A stretch of DNA of 64,000 bases from Prorocentrum cordatum (Eukaryota; Sar; Dinophyceae; Prorocentrales; Prorocentraceae), in NCBI GenBank assembly GCA_963575745.1, contig CAUYUJ010021059.1, positions 708,584 through 772,583 on the forward strand, written 5' to 3'. Under the pieces are notes generated by a model. That model was given only the letters and a program-made list of their open reading frames with translations, did no database searches and was not told the DNA's origin. Numbering within the stretch: position 1 is the stretch's first letter; every line of letters begins with the position of its first letter. The position numbers and the translations under genes were made by a program. Positions 51,201-62,631 of the stretch are shown here, piece by piece.

Positions 51201-52625
51201 CGGGGCGCGAAGTCCACACGAAGATCGCGGTGGAGGGCACCGAAAGGTTGCAGTCATCATAGTGCCATCATGCGGAACTCGGAGCAAGGAGCGGAGGGGA
51301 TTCGTCCGGCCACAGCAGGCCTCTGCCACGAAGAGGCTCCCCGACCTGGCTCAGGATCCGCCCTGGAAGCCAGAGCCCCTCCTGCGCCGGAAGTGGTCCT
51401 TGTTTCAGCGTTCTGACTGTGTCGCGGCGGCCTCCCACGACCAAACCTTCACATGAAAGTATGGCATTATCCAACAGCAATGTTTTTATTTGATTTATGT
51501 TGTTTTGTTCTCTGGGTTTTTGCTGTTGCAGTTTAGGGTTTTTTGATCAGAAATGATGTGGTGCATATTGCTGCTTGTCTTGCGGCGTGCGCTTCGCAGA
51601 TGTCCCAAGGTCCGATGCGGTGCCGTAGCGCATTGCGAATGACATATACGAGCGCTGTGCGGGTGGTGCTCACGTTCACAGCGGCGTCAGAGAAGCGTTC
51701 GGGCCGCGTTTCGCCCGAGACACCATCTCGCTCCCGTCCGAGGTATGGAGCTGCATGGGCATGGTCTGCCCGCCATTGCGCTTGAGCAAGCTCGGTTGAG
51801 TAGCTCTCTGTGAAATCGCACGATGCCACTTATGCGACACCATCACCAGGTTCACGCGGTATCACGCGCCATGTTCGCTCTCCTGAGTGTTGCCAGAACG
51901 TTGCTTCTGGGTGGGTGGGATGTTGGCTCAAGCAGGGGAGGTGGCCTCCCTTCATCCCACGCCCCTCTTTCGCCCACCGCCCCCCGCTCCATTTCTGAAT
52001 CGCCTGCCCGTTTGAATGTTGCTGCCCCGATCCCCCGCAGTCCGCGTTCGGTGGCTTTTTCCCCGTCACTCGATCCCCAACCCGCTTAATGGATCGTTCG
52101 GGAATGTTTTCATCACTCGGCTCGCAAATTGAACGGCGCGCGCGCGAGTTAACAGACTAGACAGCCTGTCCCGCGGGGGATAGCTTCCCCGAAGGGTGGA
52201 GAAGGGGGTCAGCAACACGAGCTCGGTAGACCATTGGCGCCCAGAAGGCTGGCGGGATTTCGACACCGTTTGCAGCGTTGCTGGATGTGTCACGCGGTTG
52301 TCTTGCCCATGCCAATCCGCATCATTCTCAGCGAATCCTTGTCTTGCTTTACCCGTATGTTCTTCTTATTCTGAGCTGTTTCTGCGCTACCGCTCCATTG
52401 CCATCACGAGAACGGCCTGGGTGTTCTGGACTGCGTGCGTGATCGCACGAATTGTTTCTTTGATGTCACTGCGGCATATGATCCCGTTGCTGCTGAACGT
52501 TCAGGAGGGAACAAACACATAGACACGATCAATCGTCGATTCCCCAGAAGATATAGGAAAATATGGGAAGTGTGGGGGGGGGAAGACGAATACACAGAAA
52601 ACATGGAAAATCATAGGGAATCCAG

Positions 52626-53466
52626 TTATTTGTATCTTTTTAGTTGTGTGTCCCAGGGCCCCTTCAAACATGTCTTTGTTATCGCAACCGCATTCGGCCC
52701 ATGTGGATATGGGGCCCTGCCAGGCAAGGACGTCCCTGGGGACTTCGAAGAGAGTCTCGGCCTGTGCTGAATCCCATCATAGGGCGCATTGGGGAAACTA
52801 TTCATTGCTTTGGCGCCGTCCTTCGACGCCCTCTGCTTCGCGAGGCCATCGCTGTTGTGCAATGCCAGCATCGCCTCCAGATCGGCGGCGGCGAAACCGC
52901 AATTCTGGATGCGGCCCGCGTCGTCCGAGCCGCCCTGCGCGCCGTGGAAACGACGGGCGCTGAGGTCGACGAGCCGCCGCGCGATGTCCACCATCTCTTC
53001 CATGACCTGGGCGGACATTTCCAACCTTTCATTCGCCGCCATGTGATGCCAAGTCGCCCTCTGCTCTGGCGCAAGCTTGTCCCAGAAGGCGGCCGCAGTC
53101 CTTAAGACCCCGCGCATGAATTCTTTCCCGGCGCTATCCGAGGGGGCGGTCGTCGACTTCATTTCTTCTATCAAGCAGTGGACTGCATGTGCCATCCCCG
53201 ACTTTGTTAGGATTATTTCTCGTTGCCTTTGGCGATCTCAGCCAAGTGGGAAGGATGCTTCTGTCCGTGGTTTTGGGAAAAAGTGGCGGGGCCAATCGCG
53301 GGAATGCGTGCTTCACCAGAGCGTCCTTGACGTATTGCTTGCGCTGCTCATGAACAATGGCCAATACCGCGCGTGGTTGCTCGGTGAGGGTCAAGGTCCA
53401 AGCGATCTCAGACATCAGCCCGACGAGTTCGACATTGCAAGCCCGCGTAAAGAGGCCAGTGCGCAA
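52626..53466 (-). pseudogene. Unidentified coding-like region
   Basis: Two minus-strand frames overlap by 62 bases: 53466-53134 (SEIAWTLTLTEQPRAVLAIV, HEQRKQYVKDALVKHAFPRL) and 53195-52626 (GVLRTAAAFWDKLAPEQRAT, WHHMAANERLEMSAQVMEEM, VDIARRLVDLSARRF). Amphipathic helices and balanced composition look like real protein, unlike neighbouring frames. The segment FWDKLAPEQRATWHHMAANE loosely recalls an HMG-box helix pair, but I cannot claim the family. The frame change suggests a pseudogene or two exons. No neighbouring gene helps to interpret it. Confidence 0.4.
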
Positions 53467-54013
53467 TATGAGCTTGATCCGCGTTGGCCTCGGTCATGGG
53501 GGAGTCATCCTAGGGCTTGAGTTGCATTCGAGCCGCCGCACAAGATGCGCCACGCGCGGTGAATCAGGAAACCGCCATCTTGGTCGGCACACCGCCCTCT
53601 CTGACAACCCCCCCTCCCCGCTGCACCCAATCCCCGGCCAGGAGGTGGGGGAGGGGAAGCCTTGTCCCCTCCTCCTCTCGCCCGCCCCCCCCTCATTTCC
53701 CTTCTGTCCTCGCACGGCGGCCCGGCACTATCGCTGGAAGGTTTATTTCGGCAGAACTTAGAAAATATGGTTGATTCTGCCATATTATCGCGGCCCCATC
53801 GTCTCTGGCTCAAGCTTATCCGCATTCGCCAGCACTTGGTCGAAAAAGTGTCATTGCCAGTCAGACCCGTGTTCCGACGATTCCAAACAAACTGTTTGTT
53901 GCATGCGCGAAAAATACGAGATTCCAAATTCTGCAAGAAAAATCGAGAACACATTCAATCAATGTCGATGATAGTGCTGGCCCGCCATGAGTTGTTCCCG
54001 ACGGCGCGTTGGG

Positions 54014-54180
54014 ATGCAACGCCTGGGAGGGTAAGGTCAGCATCGGCGCTGGCATGTCCGTAGGTGACAACCGACCTAATTCGGCATGATCCCGCTTGAT
54101 CCGATCGGATCCCTTTAAACTTGGCTCGATATTCGGCCTGATCATGTTGAGTCCTGCCTAATCCGGCGTAGTGGCCATGC
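54014..54180 (+). repeat. Dispersed repeat family X, copy 3 (truncated)
   Basis: GATGCAACGCCTGGGAGGGT, GGTCAGCATCGGCGCTGG, TGATCCCGCTTGATCCG and CCTAATCCGGCGTAGTGG. The pyrimidine-rich end of copies 1, 2 and 4 is absent. Confidence 0.65.
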
Positions 54181-54727
54181 AGTAGGCCATAGTAGCCGTT
54201 ATTTTTCGTTCTCACGAAGACCGCCCAGACGCTGTTTCCTGAGAGGCGCCCGCGCCAGACCCGCAAGCCTGGAGCCTCGGCTTGCTTCTGGAGCGTACGG
54301 CGACCAACCATCCGCCCTTGATCGGAACTCTTCCCCCCCCCTGCCCATGACCGGGCTGCGGGCTGTCTTCCTGGGGCGATGCAGGGCTGACAAATAGGGT
54401 AGCTGCGGGCCAAGTGGGCGAACCCTCAGGCGATTTCTTCGAGGAGCAGAATCTCTCCCGGTCTCGGCGCTCGGCGGCTTTTGTGTCGTGCGACCCATCA
54501 CGCCTTCGACGCCCCGCGCCGAGTTCTGCACTTCCGTGCCCAATTCTCCGGGGCGTGCCCGAACGTCGCGCAGTTTGGCCACCAGTTCCTCGGCAACGTT
54601 CGGGCGTGTGCACTCTTTTCTTGGCGAGGACCATCGAAGCATTTTGCCATCAATGAGCGCGCGAAGCCGAAACATGCACGGGCAATGTACGTCTGAACGA
54701 TGGCGAGGTTCGGGGGCATCCACATGG

Positions 54728-54945
54728 TGCGGTGACCACACCGCTTGGTGAGTCAGTCGGGGTTCGGGGTCACCGTACGGCTTTGGGATTCGGGTCGTTA
54801 TCCGAGGATGTCTCGGGTGACTGGGGCCTCCAGGGTTCCACAACGGTGCGGTGATGGACCGTGCGGTGAGGCCTTTGGGGATTTCGATGTCTCCGCGCTG
54901 TCTGTCACAAAGCGGTTTTGGGACCCCAAAGTCATTGCTCGAAGT
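54728..54945 (+). repeat. Introner-like family I, copy C
   Basis: Begins GCGGTG ACCA CACCGC (inverted pair), then TTGGTGAGTCAGTCGGGG, TATCCGAGGATGTCTCGGGT, GGGGCCTCCAGGGTTCC, GATGGACCGTGCGGTGAGG and AGCGGTTTTGGGACCCC. The longest copy of the family here. Confidence 0.7.
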
Positions 54946-55138
54946 CGTGGACGACAGGCGAATTTGCGCTAATCGAGGCAAAGTTGGCGTTCGAGGCGTA
55001 CTTTTTGCGGCGCACCTGTTGTCCACCAGACCGCCTGCAGAATTCATACCCGGTTGCCTCTCAGATCATTCTCTCCCCACCCTCGTTTCACCATTCTTGC
55101 CTCGAACTCCATTCCTGCCATTCTCTCCGACGCTTTGC

Positions 55139-55390
55139 GATGCAACTCTTCGGAGGTTTAAAGTCAGCATCGGCGCTAGTATAGTCGTGGTCGAAGGGGG
55201 CTGACTCTTGGTCCACTATCGATTTCAGTCCGGACTAATCCCGCTTGACCTGGTCTACTTCGGCGTCGGCTCAATCCCCCGCTCCATCCAGCCCAGTCGG
55301 CTTAATGACCTTCACTCGGGCTCAAGAGCCCTTAATCTGTCTGACGAAAGCGTCCCAGGAGCTGCCTCCCAACACGTTCCCCTCTTCCCG
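55139..55390 (+). repeat. Dispersed repeat family X, copy 4
   Basis: GATGCAACTCTTCGGAGGTT, AGTCAGCATCGGCGCTAGT, ACTAATCCCGCTTGACC and CAGGAGCTGCCTCCCAACAC, passing into a long pyrimidine tract. Confidence 0.65.
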
Positions 55391-55643
55391 CCCCGTCGCT
55401 CCCACCCTATCCTCCATCCCTCTCTTTTGCCTCCCTATCATCCCTCCCTCTCTTCCCGCTGCCGCTCTCCCGCTCCCATTCCCTGACTACTCTCCCCTCG
55501 TCCCTCCCTCCCTCCCGCTCCCTCCTGCTCCCTCCCCTCTCTCTCTCTCTCTGCACTTGCCTTCCACCATCTTCTCTCCCTCGTTTTTCCGCTCCACGTG
55601 CCCCCCTCGCCCATGCCTTTCTTCCCTCCCCGAGGCGGCGCAG

Positions 55644-55698
55644 GAATCGCGGAGCCCAAGGCCCAGAGCTTGTTCAAGCAGATGCTCCGGGCGGCGTG
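55644..55698 (+). CDS. Candidate small exon
   Basis: A 280-base pyrimidine tract ends GGCGGCGCAG at 55643. The following 55 bases read IAEPKAQSLFKQMLRAAW, an amphipathic helix with balanced composition, and are followed by GTGCCC. This resembles the acceptor-exon-donor set-up of the exon at 19347. No partner exon was found and the gene is unknown. It could equally be chance in GC-rich DNA. Confidence 0.25.
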
Positions 55699-56519
55699 GT
55701 GCCCAGCAGAACCCATCTCCCCATTACGCCCTCCTCCATCGTCTCCACCACGCCCCCTTGCCCCGTCGCTTCCCCTCCCCCCCTCATCCTCTCTCTGATC
55801 CACCTCTTCCCCCATCCCTTCATCTACCCACCACTCCTACTCCTCCTGTCCCAATGTGCATACGAGGAAGGTGGGCCAGGAGGAGGCCGACGAGGAACGA
55901 GGAAGAGGAGGGGTGGAGGGAGGGGGAGGGAGTGGGAGGGAGGGATGGCCTGTTTGGCCTGGTCGTGCGGTCGGGCCGCGGTTGGAAACACGCTGCACTG
56001 TCTGGGCCTGTGCTGATGAGCGGACCGTGCTACCGTCTCATGCAAACTCTACGGCGAGAGCCGCATTTTGAAAACTACCGCACGTTCAGGTTGTGGAATG
56101 ACGACAGTGTGTGGGACGAGAGCGCGCGGCGTTAGGGCAAGACCAACATTTGACACCACCCGCCCTGCACCTACGCAATCATCGGAAGCGGTTGCGATCG
56201 CGGCGCTTGGGTGGTAGTCACATGTTGAAAACGATTCGTCCTCCATCCGTGCAGCTGGAGGACATTTCAAGCTTCACGAAAGTAAGCTGTCAGGAAGTAT
56301 GGAGCGACCCGCCCTGCCTGCCCGTGTGTCTTGGCGGAGTTGGTAATTTATAAGACAAGTACCCAGGAAGAGGCGAAGGTTCTGGCTATTGTGGTTGATC
56401 TGTCGGAAGGCGGTCGGATCCGCTGACTGTGATTAGCGTTCAGGGAAGACTGAAACGGATAACGACGAACAGGATGGGGCAGGAAATGGAAAGGGAGGGG
56501 AGATACGGAGAGGAATGAA

Positions 56520-56670
56520 TGAGAGGAGGAGGAGGTGGAGGAGGAGGAGAAGGAGAAGGATAATGAGGAGGAGGAGGAGAAGGACAGCATTCCCTCCCTC
56601 CTTCAGGAGCACATGAGGAAGAGGAGGAGGAGGAGGAGGAGGAGGAGGAGGAGGAGGAGGAGGAGGAGGA
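56520..56670. repeat. GGA/GAG microsatellite
   Basis: Nearly pure from 56616 to 56672 (GAGGAGGAGG units), impure upstream. Confidence 0.95.
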
Positions 56671-57889
56671 GAGAGGACGACAAGGAAGGAAGGGCGAGCA
56701 GGAGCAGGGAGGAAGGACAAGGACGAGGTCCAACGTCGACTGGAACGCAGGAGACGCACACGGCTTCTTCTCTGACCCGAAAGAATTGGCGAGGAGCAGG
56801 GAGGAACAGGAGGAGCAGGAGGGGAGAGGAGGAGCAGGAGGCGACATGAGAGAGGACCACAAGGAGCATGAGGAGGAGGAAGGGGGACGGCGACACCAGC
56901 GACGGGGGGGGGGGGGCAGGAGAACGAGGACGAGGAGAAGGAGGAGGCAGCCTGCGAAAGGAGGCAGCCTGAGAAAGGAGGCAGAAGAGGGAGGACCATG
57001 GAAGGACAGACGTGGGCAGCGGCGCCGAGGTCCGGTACATCCACGGCATGGCCAGCCCCCCCCCGCTCCCGCGCGACTTGCCTCTCTCCGCGCTCGTCCG
57101 CCTGCCTCCGCGCGTGCCCGCGCCCCCTCGACCTCCGCCTTCCCCGCCCTCGCCTCGTCCTCCTCGTCCTCCTCGTCTCTGACCCCCCCCTCCCTGCCCC
57201 ACCCTCCAGCTTCTACTCGCCCCCTCCCCCCATCTTCCGCACTCACCTCCTCGTCTCCTCGCCTCCGCCCTCTCCGCCCCCCTGGAGACCTCCGCGCGGA
57301 GGGCGCCGCCGCACGCGCTTGCCGCGGCGGCCGCCGCCGCGCGGCGCCTGCCGCGCGGAAGGGTCTGAAGGAGGGCGGCTGCGGGCTCCAGTGGCGCCTC
57401 GGGCGTCGCCCCTGGCGCGCTCCGAGGGGCTGGGTGTCCAGCGCCGAGCCGAGAGATCCGCGCGGGCAGTCGAAGTTTTCTTACGCTCTTGCACGTCTGT
57501 CTTGCTCTTCTTTCCTCGCGCTCGTTTGGGATGCCTCCTTTCAGGCGGTTCGTCCGCGTCGGCTGGCTCAACCTCGAGTCGTTTCGGCTCCATGGGGTCG
57601 GATGCCCTTTCTCCCCATGCGTAGTCTGCACAGCGTTCAAACGTTAGCATAATCGAGTGCGTAAATGATTCAGCAGATCGGGCGAAGCACCGTGAGATCA
57701 GAGCCATCATCGTGGACATCACATTGCTAAGGCGGCGTTGAGAATATTGTTTAAGAGGGACTGACACGATTCTTCGATGATCTGGCTCCTAGCGATGACG
57801 ATTCCGTTGAGATTCGCTGTTCCTGAAAGCGCAAGGCATGCTTGCTTGCTGGACCGAGAAGAGCCATGTCGGCGCAACGCGCTGACGGG

Positions 57890-57965
57890 CGCGTAAGGTT
57901 TGTATGTACATACATACGCATGCACGAGACTGCATTGCTGGTAGGCGCCATGCACCTTTGTAATT
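57890..57965 (+). repeat. SINE-like family Y, copy 4
   Basis: TGTATGTACATACATACGCA, then GACTGCATTGCTGGTAGGCG and CCATGCACCTTTGTAATTC. The core hairpin is imperfect here. Confidence 0.5.
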
Positions 57966-58079
57966 CAATTTTTGCTTGCGGGCGGAGTGAGAGAAATAAA
58001 CAGAAGTAGACACACATGCTCATATCTATATATATATATACACCTATGAATGGGGAGGGGGTCCTGGGGGTCCCGGAGT

Positions 58080-58735
58080 GCACTGATTTGTCTTCTGGCC
58101 GTTTTGGGCCCGGCGGGGGTGCCAGAACGCGTCAAAGAGGGGGAAGGGGGGCGACGAGAGGGCCCAATACCGCACAAGAGCGTTTCAAAATTGGTCCGAC
58201 ACGGTTTGAAAACAGCCCAAGAGGGCTTCAAGACGGCCAAGATGCCTTCAAAAGGACTCCCACGAGGCACTCAGGAGGCGAAACCAGTATGTTTTTGTTC
58301 GAGGGTTTTTGAAGGCTTTTCGTGTTCTCGCTGTTTCGTGCTTCCGACGGTCCAAGACAGCCCACGAGGCCCCGGAAATCAGAACAAGACGGCCCCAAAG
58401 GCACCCAAAGAGGGCGCCACAACGGCGCAAGAGAGTCCCAGGACAACCCAACAGTGCCCCAAGACGGCCCAAGAGGCGCCCAAGATCGCCAAAGAGGGCC
58501 CCAAGACGGCCCCAAGAGGGGCCCAAGTGAGGGAACACGAACCGACAATTCGAGCCTTCCACCCCAAGTGGCCCCAAGAGGCCCCCAACAGAGCCCAAGA
58601 GGCCCCCCAGAGGCCCCCTTGCAGGCCCCACGAGGCCCCAAAGAGGCCCAAAATGACGCCCCAAGAGGACCCCAAGCGGCCCCCAAGAGGCCTCCCAAAC
58701 TGCCTTCAAGAGGCTTTCAAAGTTGCTTCCCAAAT
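58080..58735. repeat. CCAAGAGG-type array 5
   Basis: GCCCAAGAGGCCCCC-like units with a spacer at 58280-58345 (GTATGTTTTTGTTCGAGGG, TTTTCGTGTTCTCGCTG) similar to the spacers of array 2. A TATA tract at 58026-58042 lies just before it. Confidence 0.8.
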
Positions 58736-59154
58736 GTGACATAGCATTGCGGTGCATTGTATAGCCTGGCATGCCAAGTCTGTGCATATCATGTAACGCG
58801 GTAGCATCGCTCTTCATCGAATACGTAGCATGATATGGTTCAGCGTATCCTCCCATCTATCATCACAGCATTTCACAGCACAGCATGGCATGACATACAA
58901 TGCGCATTGTAGAGTCTATCATGTTATTGCATTGAAAGCGTAGCATGATGTGTCACGGCATCCCATAGCATAGTGCAACATGGCGCTGAAGCGCTGCATT
59001 GTTCTTGGCCCATAGCTTGGCGACATATCACCGGTCGACTGGTCGATGAGAGCAGAGGAGGAGAAATGAGGAAGAGGCAGGAGGAAGCAGAGAATGTTGA
59101 CCACATGATTAATGTCCGCCTTGTTGCTCTCAATGCGGTCAGCACTTGAGCAGC
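58736..59154. repeat. AGCATG-rich simple sequence
   Basis: TAGCAT, GGCATG and ACAGCAT words recur many times between 58740 and 58990. No longer period is obvious and there is no gene. Confidence 0.6.
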
Positions 59155-59250
59155 TAGAACCTTTTCGCGCGCGAAGCGCGCGTGGTTCTAGCACATCTAT
59201 ACAGATGCAAGGCTTCGTTGGCCTTTCGCGCCACGCACCTTGGTCCTTCA
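59155..59250 (+). repeat. SINE-like family Y, copy 5
   Basis: Hairpin CGCGCGC (59166-59172), GAA, GCGCGCG (59176-59182), then TGGTTCTAGCACATCTATAC, TTGGCCTTTCGCGCCACGCA and CCTTGGTCC. It joins the two half-patterns seen in copies 1 and 2. Confidence 0.65.
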
Positions 59251-60084
59251 ACATTTGAATATGTTGGCACTTGGCGTCGTCCTCTTTGGTTTTTGAAATT
59301 TGTCCGTTTCACTTGAAGTCCCTGTACCCGTTCCTTGTTTGCTTTCGTCCTCGATGTACACGTTCGTGCGCCACCAGAAATTGTCTTGGGGTGTGTCGTG
59401 ATTCGAATTCCGTGGCGGACCCGATGACGTGGCGACGAGAACTCTTCCTGAAGGCTTTGAAACAAGTTTGACCAAAACCGCGTGCCCTCTTCGCTGGATG
59501 CTGCGGCGGCAAGTGTGGTAACGGCCTGCGCGTCGTTGGCGCTGCTTGGGTCGTTCAGCCGTGAACAACTGCGCATTCCCGTTCAACACCGGCCGATTCC
59601 TGACCACTGGCCGCGTTCATTCCGAACGCCCGCGTCGGTGTCGCCTCTGCGTCGACACGACGTAAACCTACCATTATGGAGGAACAGTTGTTTATTGGGG
59701 GTCGCCTTCTCCACTCCAGGATCGTTTTTCAGGCCCTCTGGGTTGCAGCGGCTTCCCGAGGCCGACGTCGAAACCAAACCTCCGACACTGACACGCATTC
59801 CAGGAAGCCTGGCGGCTTCCAGCGGCTCCCAACGGCATTATAACAATAAGTCTATGAGATCGTAGACCGTGAAGAGTGAGGTGTTGAACTCTGGCGGTGG
59901 AAGTACTTCGGCTTAAAATACGTAGTGTGAACGATGTTGTGGCAGCCGTGGGGTGTGAACTATGCGGTGGAAGCTCTTCGGTGTTAGCTATGTGGTGGTA
60001 GCTATGTTGTGTAAAGCACTCTGCTGGACTTGAAGTCGTCATCTCCACTGCTCGCGCAACCATCCCACCCACCCACCCGCAACT
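59251..60084. other. Spacer without recognisable gene
   Basis: Short GTGTGAAC.ATG and GGTGGAAG words recur at 59885-60010. No exon seen. Confidence 0.5.
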
Positions 60085-60690
60085 TGGTTTGCAAAACCTG
60101 TTAAGACCGACTGCGACGACACCGACGACAACGACTAGGACGACACCGACGACGTCCCCGTCGACTTCGACGACGACAACGACGCCGACGACGACGAAGA
60201 CGACGACGACGACGCCAACGACGACGACGACGCCAACGACGACGACGACGCCAACGAAGGCGACGACGAGGGAGGAGGAAGGACGACGACGGCGACACCG
60301 ACGACAACGACGACAACGACGAGGGAGGAGGGAGGACGGCGACGACGCGAACGACGACCAAGGAGGAAGGACGGCGACGCCGACGACGACAACGACGAGG
60401 GAGGAGGGAAGACGACGACGACAACGACGACGACGACGACGACGGCGACGAAATAGGGGGGACGACGACGAGACGCCGACGACGGACGACGACGACGACG
60501 ACATGGGAGGAGGAGGAGGAAGGACGACCACGGCGACAACGACGACGGAAACGACCACGACGCCAAAGAGGACGACGACGACGACGAACACGAGAAAAGA
60601 CAGAGGACGAGGTAGGCGACGACGACGACGACGACGCGGGAGGAGGGAGGACGGCGACGACGACGACGACGACGACGCAAGAGCGCGCGC
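60085..60690. repeat. Degenerate GAC/CGA trinucleotide array (about 600 bp)
   Basis: ACGACGACG with ACACCG, GGAGGA and GCGACG variants. Three frames on each strand stay open and give Thr-, Arg- or Val/Ser-rich strings; these are composition, not genes. Confidence 0.9.
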
Positions 60691-60699
60691 GCACGCTTT

Positions 60700-61160
60700 T
60701 GTTGAAAATCCGTGTTGCGAAACCTCGGGTTTTTGTATGTTTTTTGGACGCACGATTTTGAAATCCTTCCGAAACCGATGGGTTTTGAAGGTTTTTGGCA
60801 TGCGCCCGCGACGACGCGCGCGTCTGCACTTCGTCAAATGTTTTGCAAAGGATTCTCGCGACGGCACACGCGCAAGGGCGTTCGACAGATTTCGACATGC
60901 GCGCGCGCGAAGCCCGTTTGGTAGCATGTCGTGAAAGTTTTGAAAAAACTATGGTTTCCCTAAGATTTCGCAAGAGCTCGCGCGGAAACTGTTTTAGCAA
61001 ATCAGTGTTGCGAAACCATGTGTTTTTGTATGTGTTTTGGAAACTCGATTGCGAAATCCTTCCGGCACCGAAGGTTTTTGACGGATTTCGCCATGCGCGC
61101 GCGACGACGCGAGCGTGTGCACTTCGTCATATTTGTTGCAAGGTATTCGCGAGAAAGTGT
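60700..61160 (+). repeat. Tandem duplication with 293-bp period
   Basis: GTGTTGCGAAACC at 60712 and at 61005, then in both TTTTTGTATGT...TTTGGA, GAAATCCTTCCG, TTTTTGGCATGCGC or TTTCGCCATGCGC, CGCGACGACGCG and TGCACTTCGTCA. Confidence 0.8.
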
Positions 61161-61659
61161 TATGTTAGAACAAAAAATGACACGGCATAGTTGTTTTACC
61201 CGGGAACCTCAGAGGGGGGGGAACCCGGCCTGGCCGGGATGGTACGATTTCATATTTAGGATGGACGAGTGTGCGGAATATATATATATATATAAATATA
61301 TGTATATCTATGTATGCATATATACATATACATATGTATACACATATGTGTGTGTGTGACACTATACTATCCCAGGGGGAAGCGATAAGTCCAGGGGGGG
61401 AGTCTATTCTCTTTTTAGAAAGGAAAATCTATGTAATGTGAGCGATGTAGTGGTATCTACGGGATGCAAACCAAAGTGTGCAGGACACGTGGTATGAACA
61501 AAAACGGTGGGAACAGCGTTGTGGCAGTTATGCGAAGAGAGAACAGTGTAAAGTATGTGGCGTGGACATCACGAGCGCGCACGATGCAGCCTGGGCGGGC
61601 ACGTCTTTTGCGGAGGTTCCTCGTTCCAGATCTTTTTTTCTTTGCGGGCCTCACGAATC
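61161..61659. other. Spacer with TA-rich tract
   Basis: TATATA/ATATGTATA alternating sequence at 61279-61350. The rest is unassigned. Confidence 0.6.
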
Positions 61660-62300
61660 CTTCTCAAGGGGTTTGGAGGACCTCCAGGGGCCTCCTGGGC
61701 GGCTCCAGGCCGTTGTGGGGGTCCTTTTGAAGCCCGCCTGGGCCGTCTTGGGTCCCTCTTGGGCCGTGCTCGGGCCTTCTTGGAGAATTTAGGCCCTCTA
61801 TACGGGCTGTCTTGGGGTAATCTTAGGCCCTCCTGGGGACCTATGGCCCTCGTGGGTCTCTCTTGGGAGCCTTTGGGGGCCTCGTGAGTTTCTCGTGGGC
61901 CGTCCTGGGGCAGTCTTTGGGCCCTCGTGGACTCTCTTAAAGCCCTCTGGGGCCCTTTTGGGGCGATTTCGGAGGCCCCTTGGGCGGTGTCGTGAGCGCT
62001 GCTACGACACATCAAGCGACACTTATGAAAATGCGCATTTTCCCAAGAATTGTAAAATGCTTGCCTCTTGGGGACTTTCCTGGAGGCCTCATGGGGCGTC
62101 TTGGGGGCCTCTTGGGCCGTTTCGGGGGTTTCTTGGGCCGTCTTGAGCCCGTCTTACGCCGTCTTCGGGCTCTCCTGCGCCTCTTCGACCACGTCTCTGA
62201 TCGCTGTGGGTATGCTGGGCAAGTTCCCGCCAGGCGTCCTGGGAGGCGCGGCGTGCCTGGGTGACCTCTTCAAGGGCTTCCAGGGGTCCCCCGCCCTGGA
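61660..62300. repeat. CCAAGAGG-type array 6 (CTTGGGG orientation)
   Basis: CTCTTGGGCCGT and CTTGGGGGCCTC units with an AT-richer spacer at 62010-62060 (ATGAAAATGCGCATTTTCCC). It ends near 62290. Confidence 0.8.
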
Positions 62301-62631
62301 TCCTGGGGAGTCGAGTTTTTTCCCTTCCTCCCCAGCTTGTAACAATATAGAGAGGAAGATATCGATGTACGTATAACTTCTAGTTGCCGCGGTCGTCGTC
62401 GCCATGATAAAATGCTGTTCGTTCCCCTTCCCTCACATGAGCGTTTCCCCGTCCTCGCCCTATTCTGCGAAATCATCCCCGTCCTACTCTGCATTTTTCT
62501 GCGAAGCATTTGAGACCATCTTGGGCGCATCACAAAACCTTTTGAGGGGCTCGTGGGGCCTTCAAGAGGCCTCCATGGAAGCACCAGTGCTGCATAGCAT
62601 GAAAGCAGGTGTTTGGCCATCGTGCCCGCAA

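Larger units (their letters stand above)
49121..52625. other. Spacer with dispersed repeats and no recognised gene
   Basis: Includes family Z copy 3 (49270-49440), a perfect 9-bp hairpin CTGGCGCGC/GCGCGCCAG around GAA at 50117-50137, and two family-I copies (50838-50900 and 51003-51200). The long plus frame at 50226-51416 crosses these repeats and has no protein-like region. Bases 51.4-52.6 kb look like ordinary spacer. Confidence 0.55.
53467..55643. other. Spacer with families X and I
   Basis: Family X copies at 54014-54180 and 55139-55390 and family I at 54728-54945. Pyrimidine-rich DNA from 55365 to 55640 leads to a candidate small exon. No other gene seen. Confidence 0.5.
55699..58079. 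other. Spacer with GGA tract and no recognised gene
   Basis: GGA microsatellite at 56520-56670, purine-rich DNA to 57000, then C-rich DNA 57050-57350. Long frames on both strands (for example the 345-residue minus frame at 56603-57640) are Arg-, Ser- or Pro-rich products of composition. Confidence 0.6.

Noticed and set aside
50226-51416. 396-residue plus-strand frame
   Set aside because: It crosses dispersed repeat copies and spacer, has no domain-like region and no helix or strand pattern.
51923-51932. TTGGCTCAAG as a spliced-leader relic
   Set aside because: Only ten matching bases with no transcript-like sequence after it.
57008-57110. Possible exon reading DVGSGAEVRYIHGMASP
   Set aside because: The peptide looks plausible and follows an AG, but no partner exon or family could be found and the sequence runs straight into C-rich DNA.
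56603-57640. 345-residue minus-strand frame, and overlapping plus frames
   Set aside because: Arg/Gly/Ser/Pro runs from GGA and C-rich tracts; all six frames are open there.
60101-61000. Long Arg/Ser-rich minus-strand frames and Thr-rich plus frames
   Set aside because: Products of the GAC trinucleotide array.
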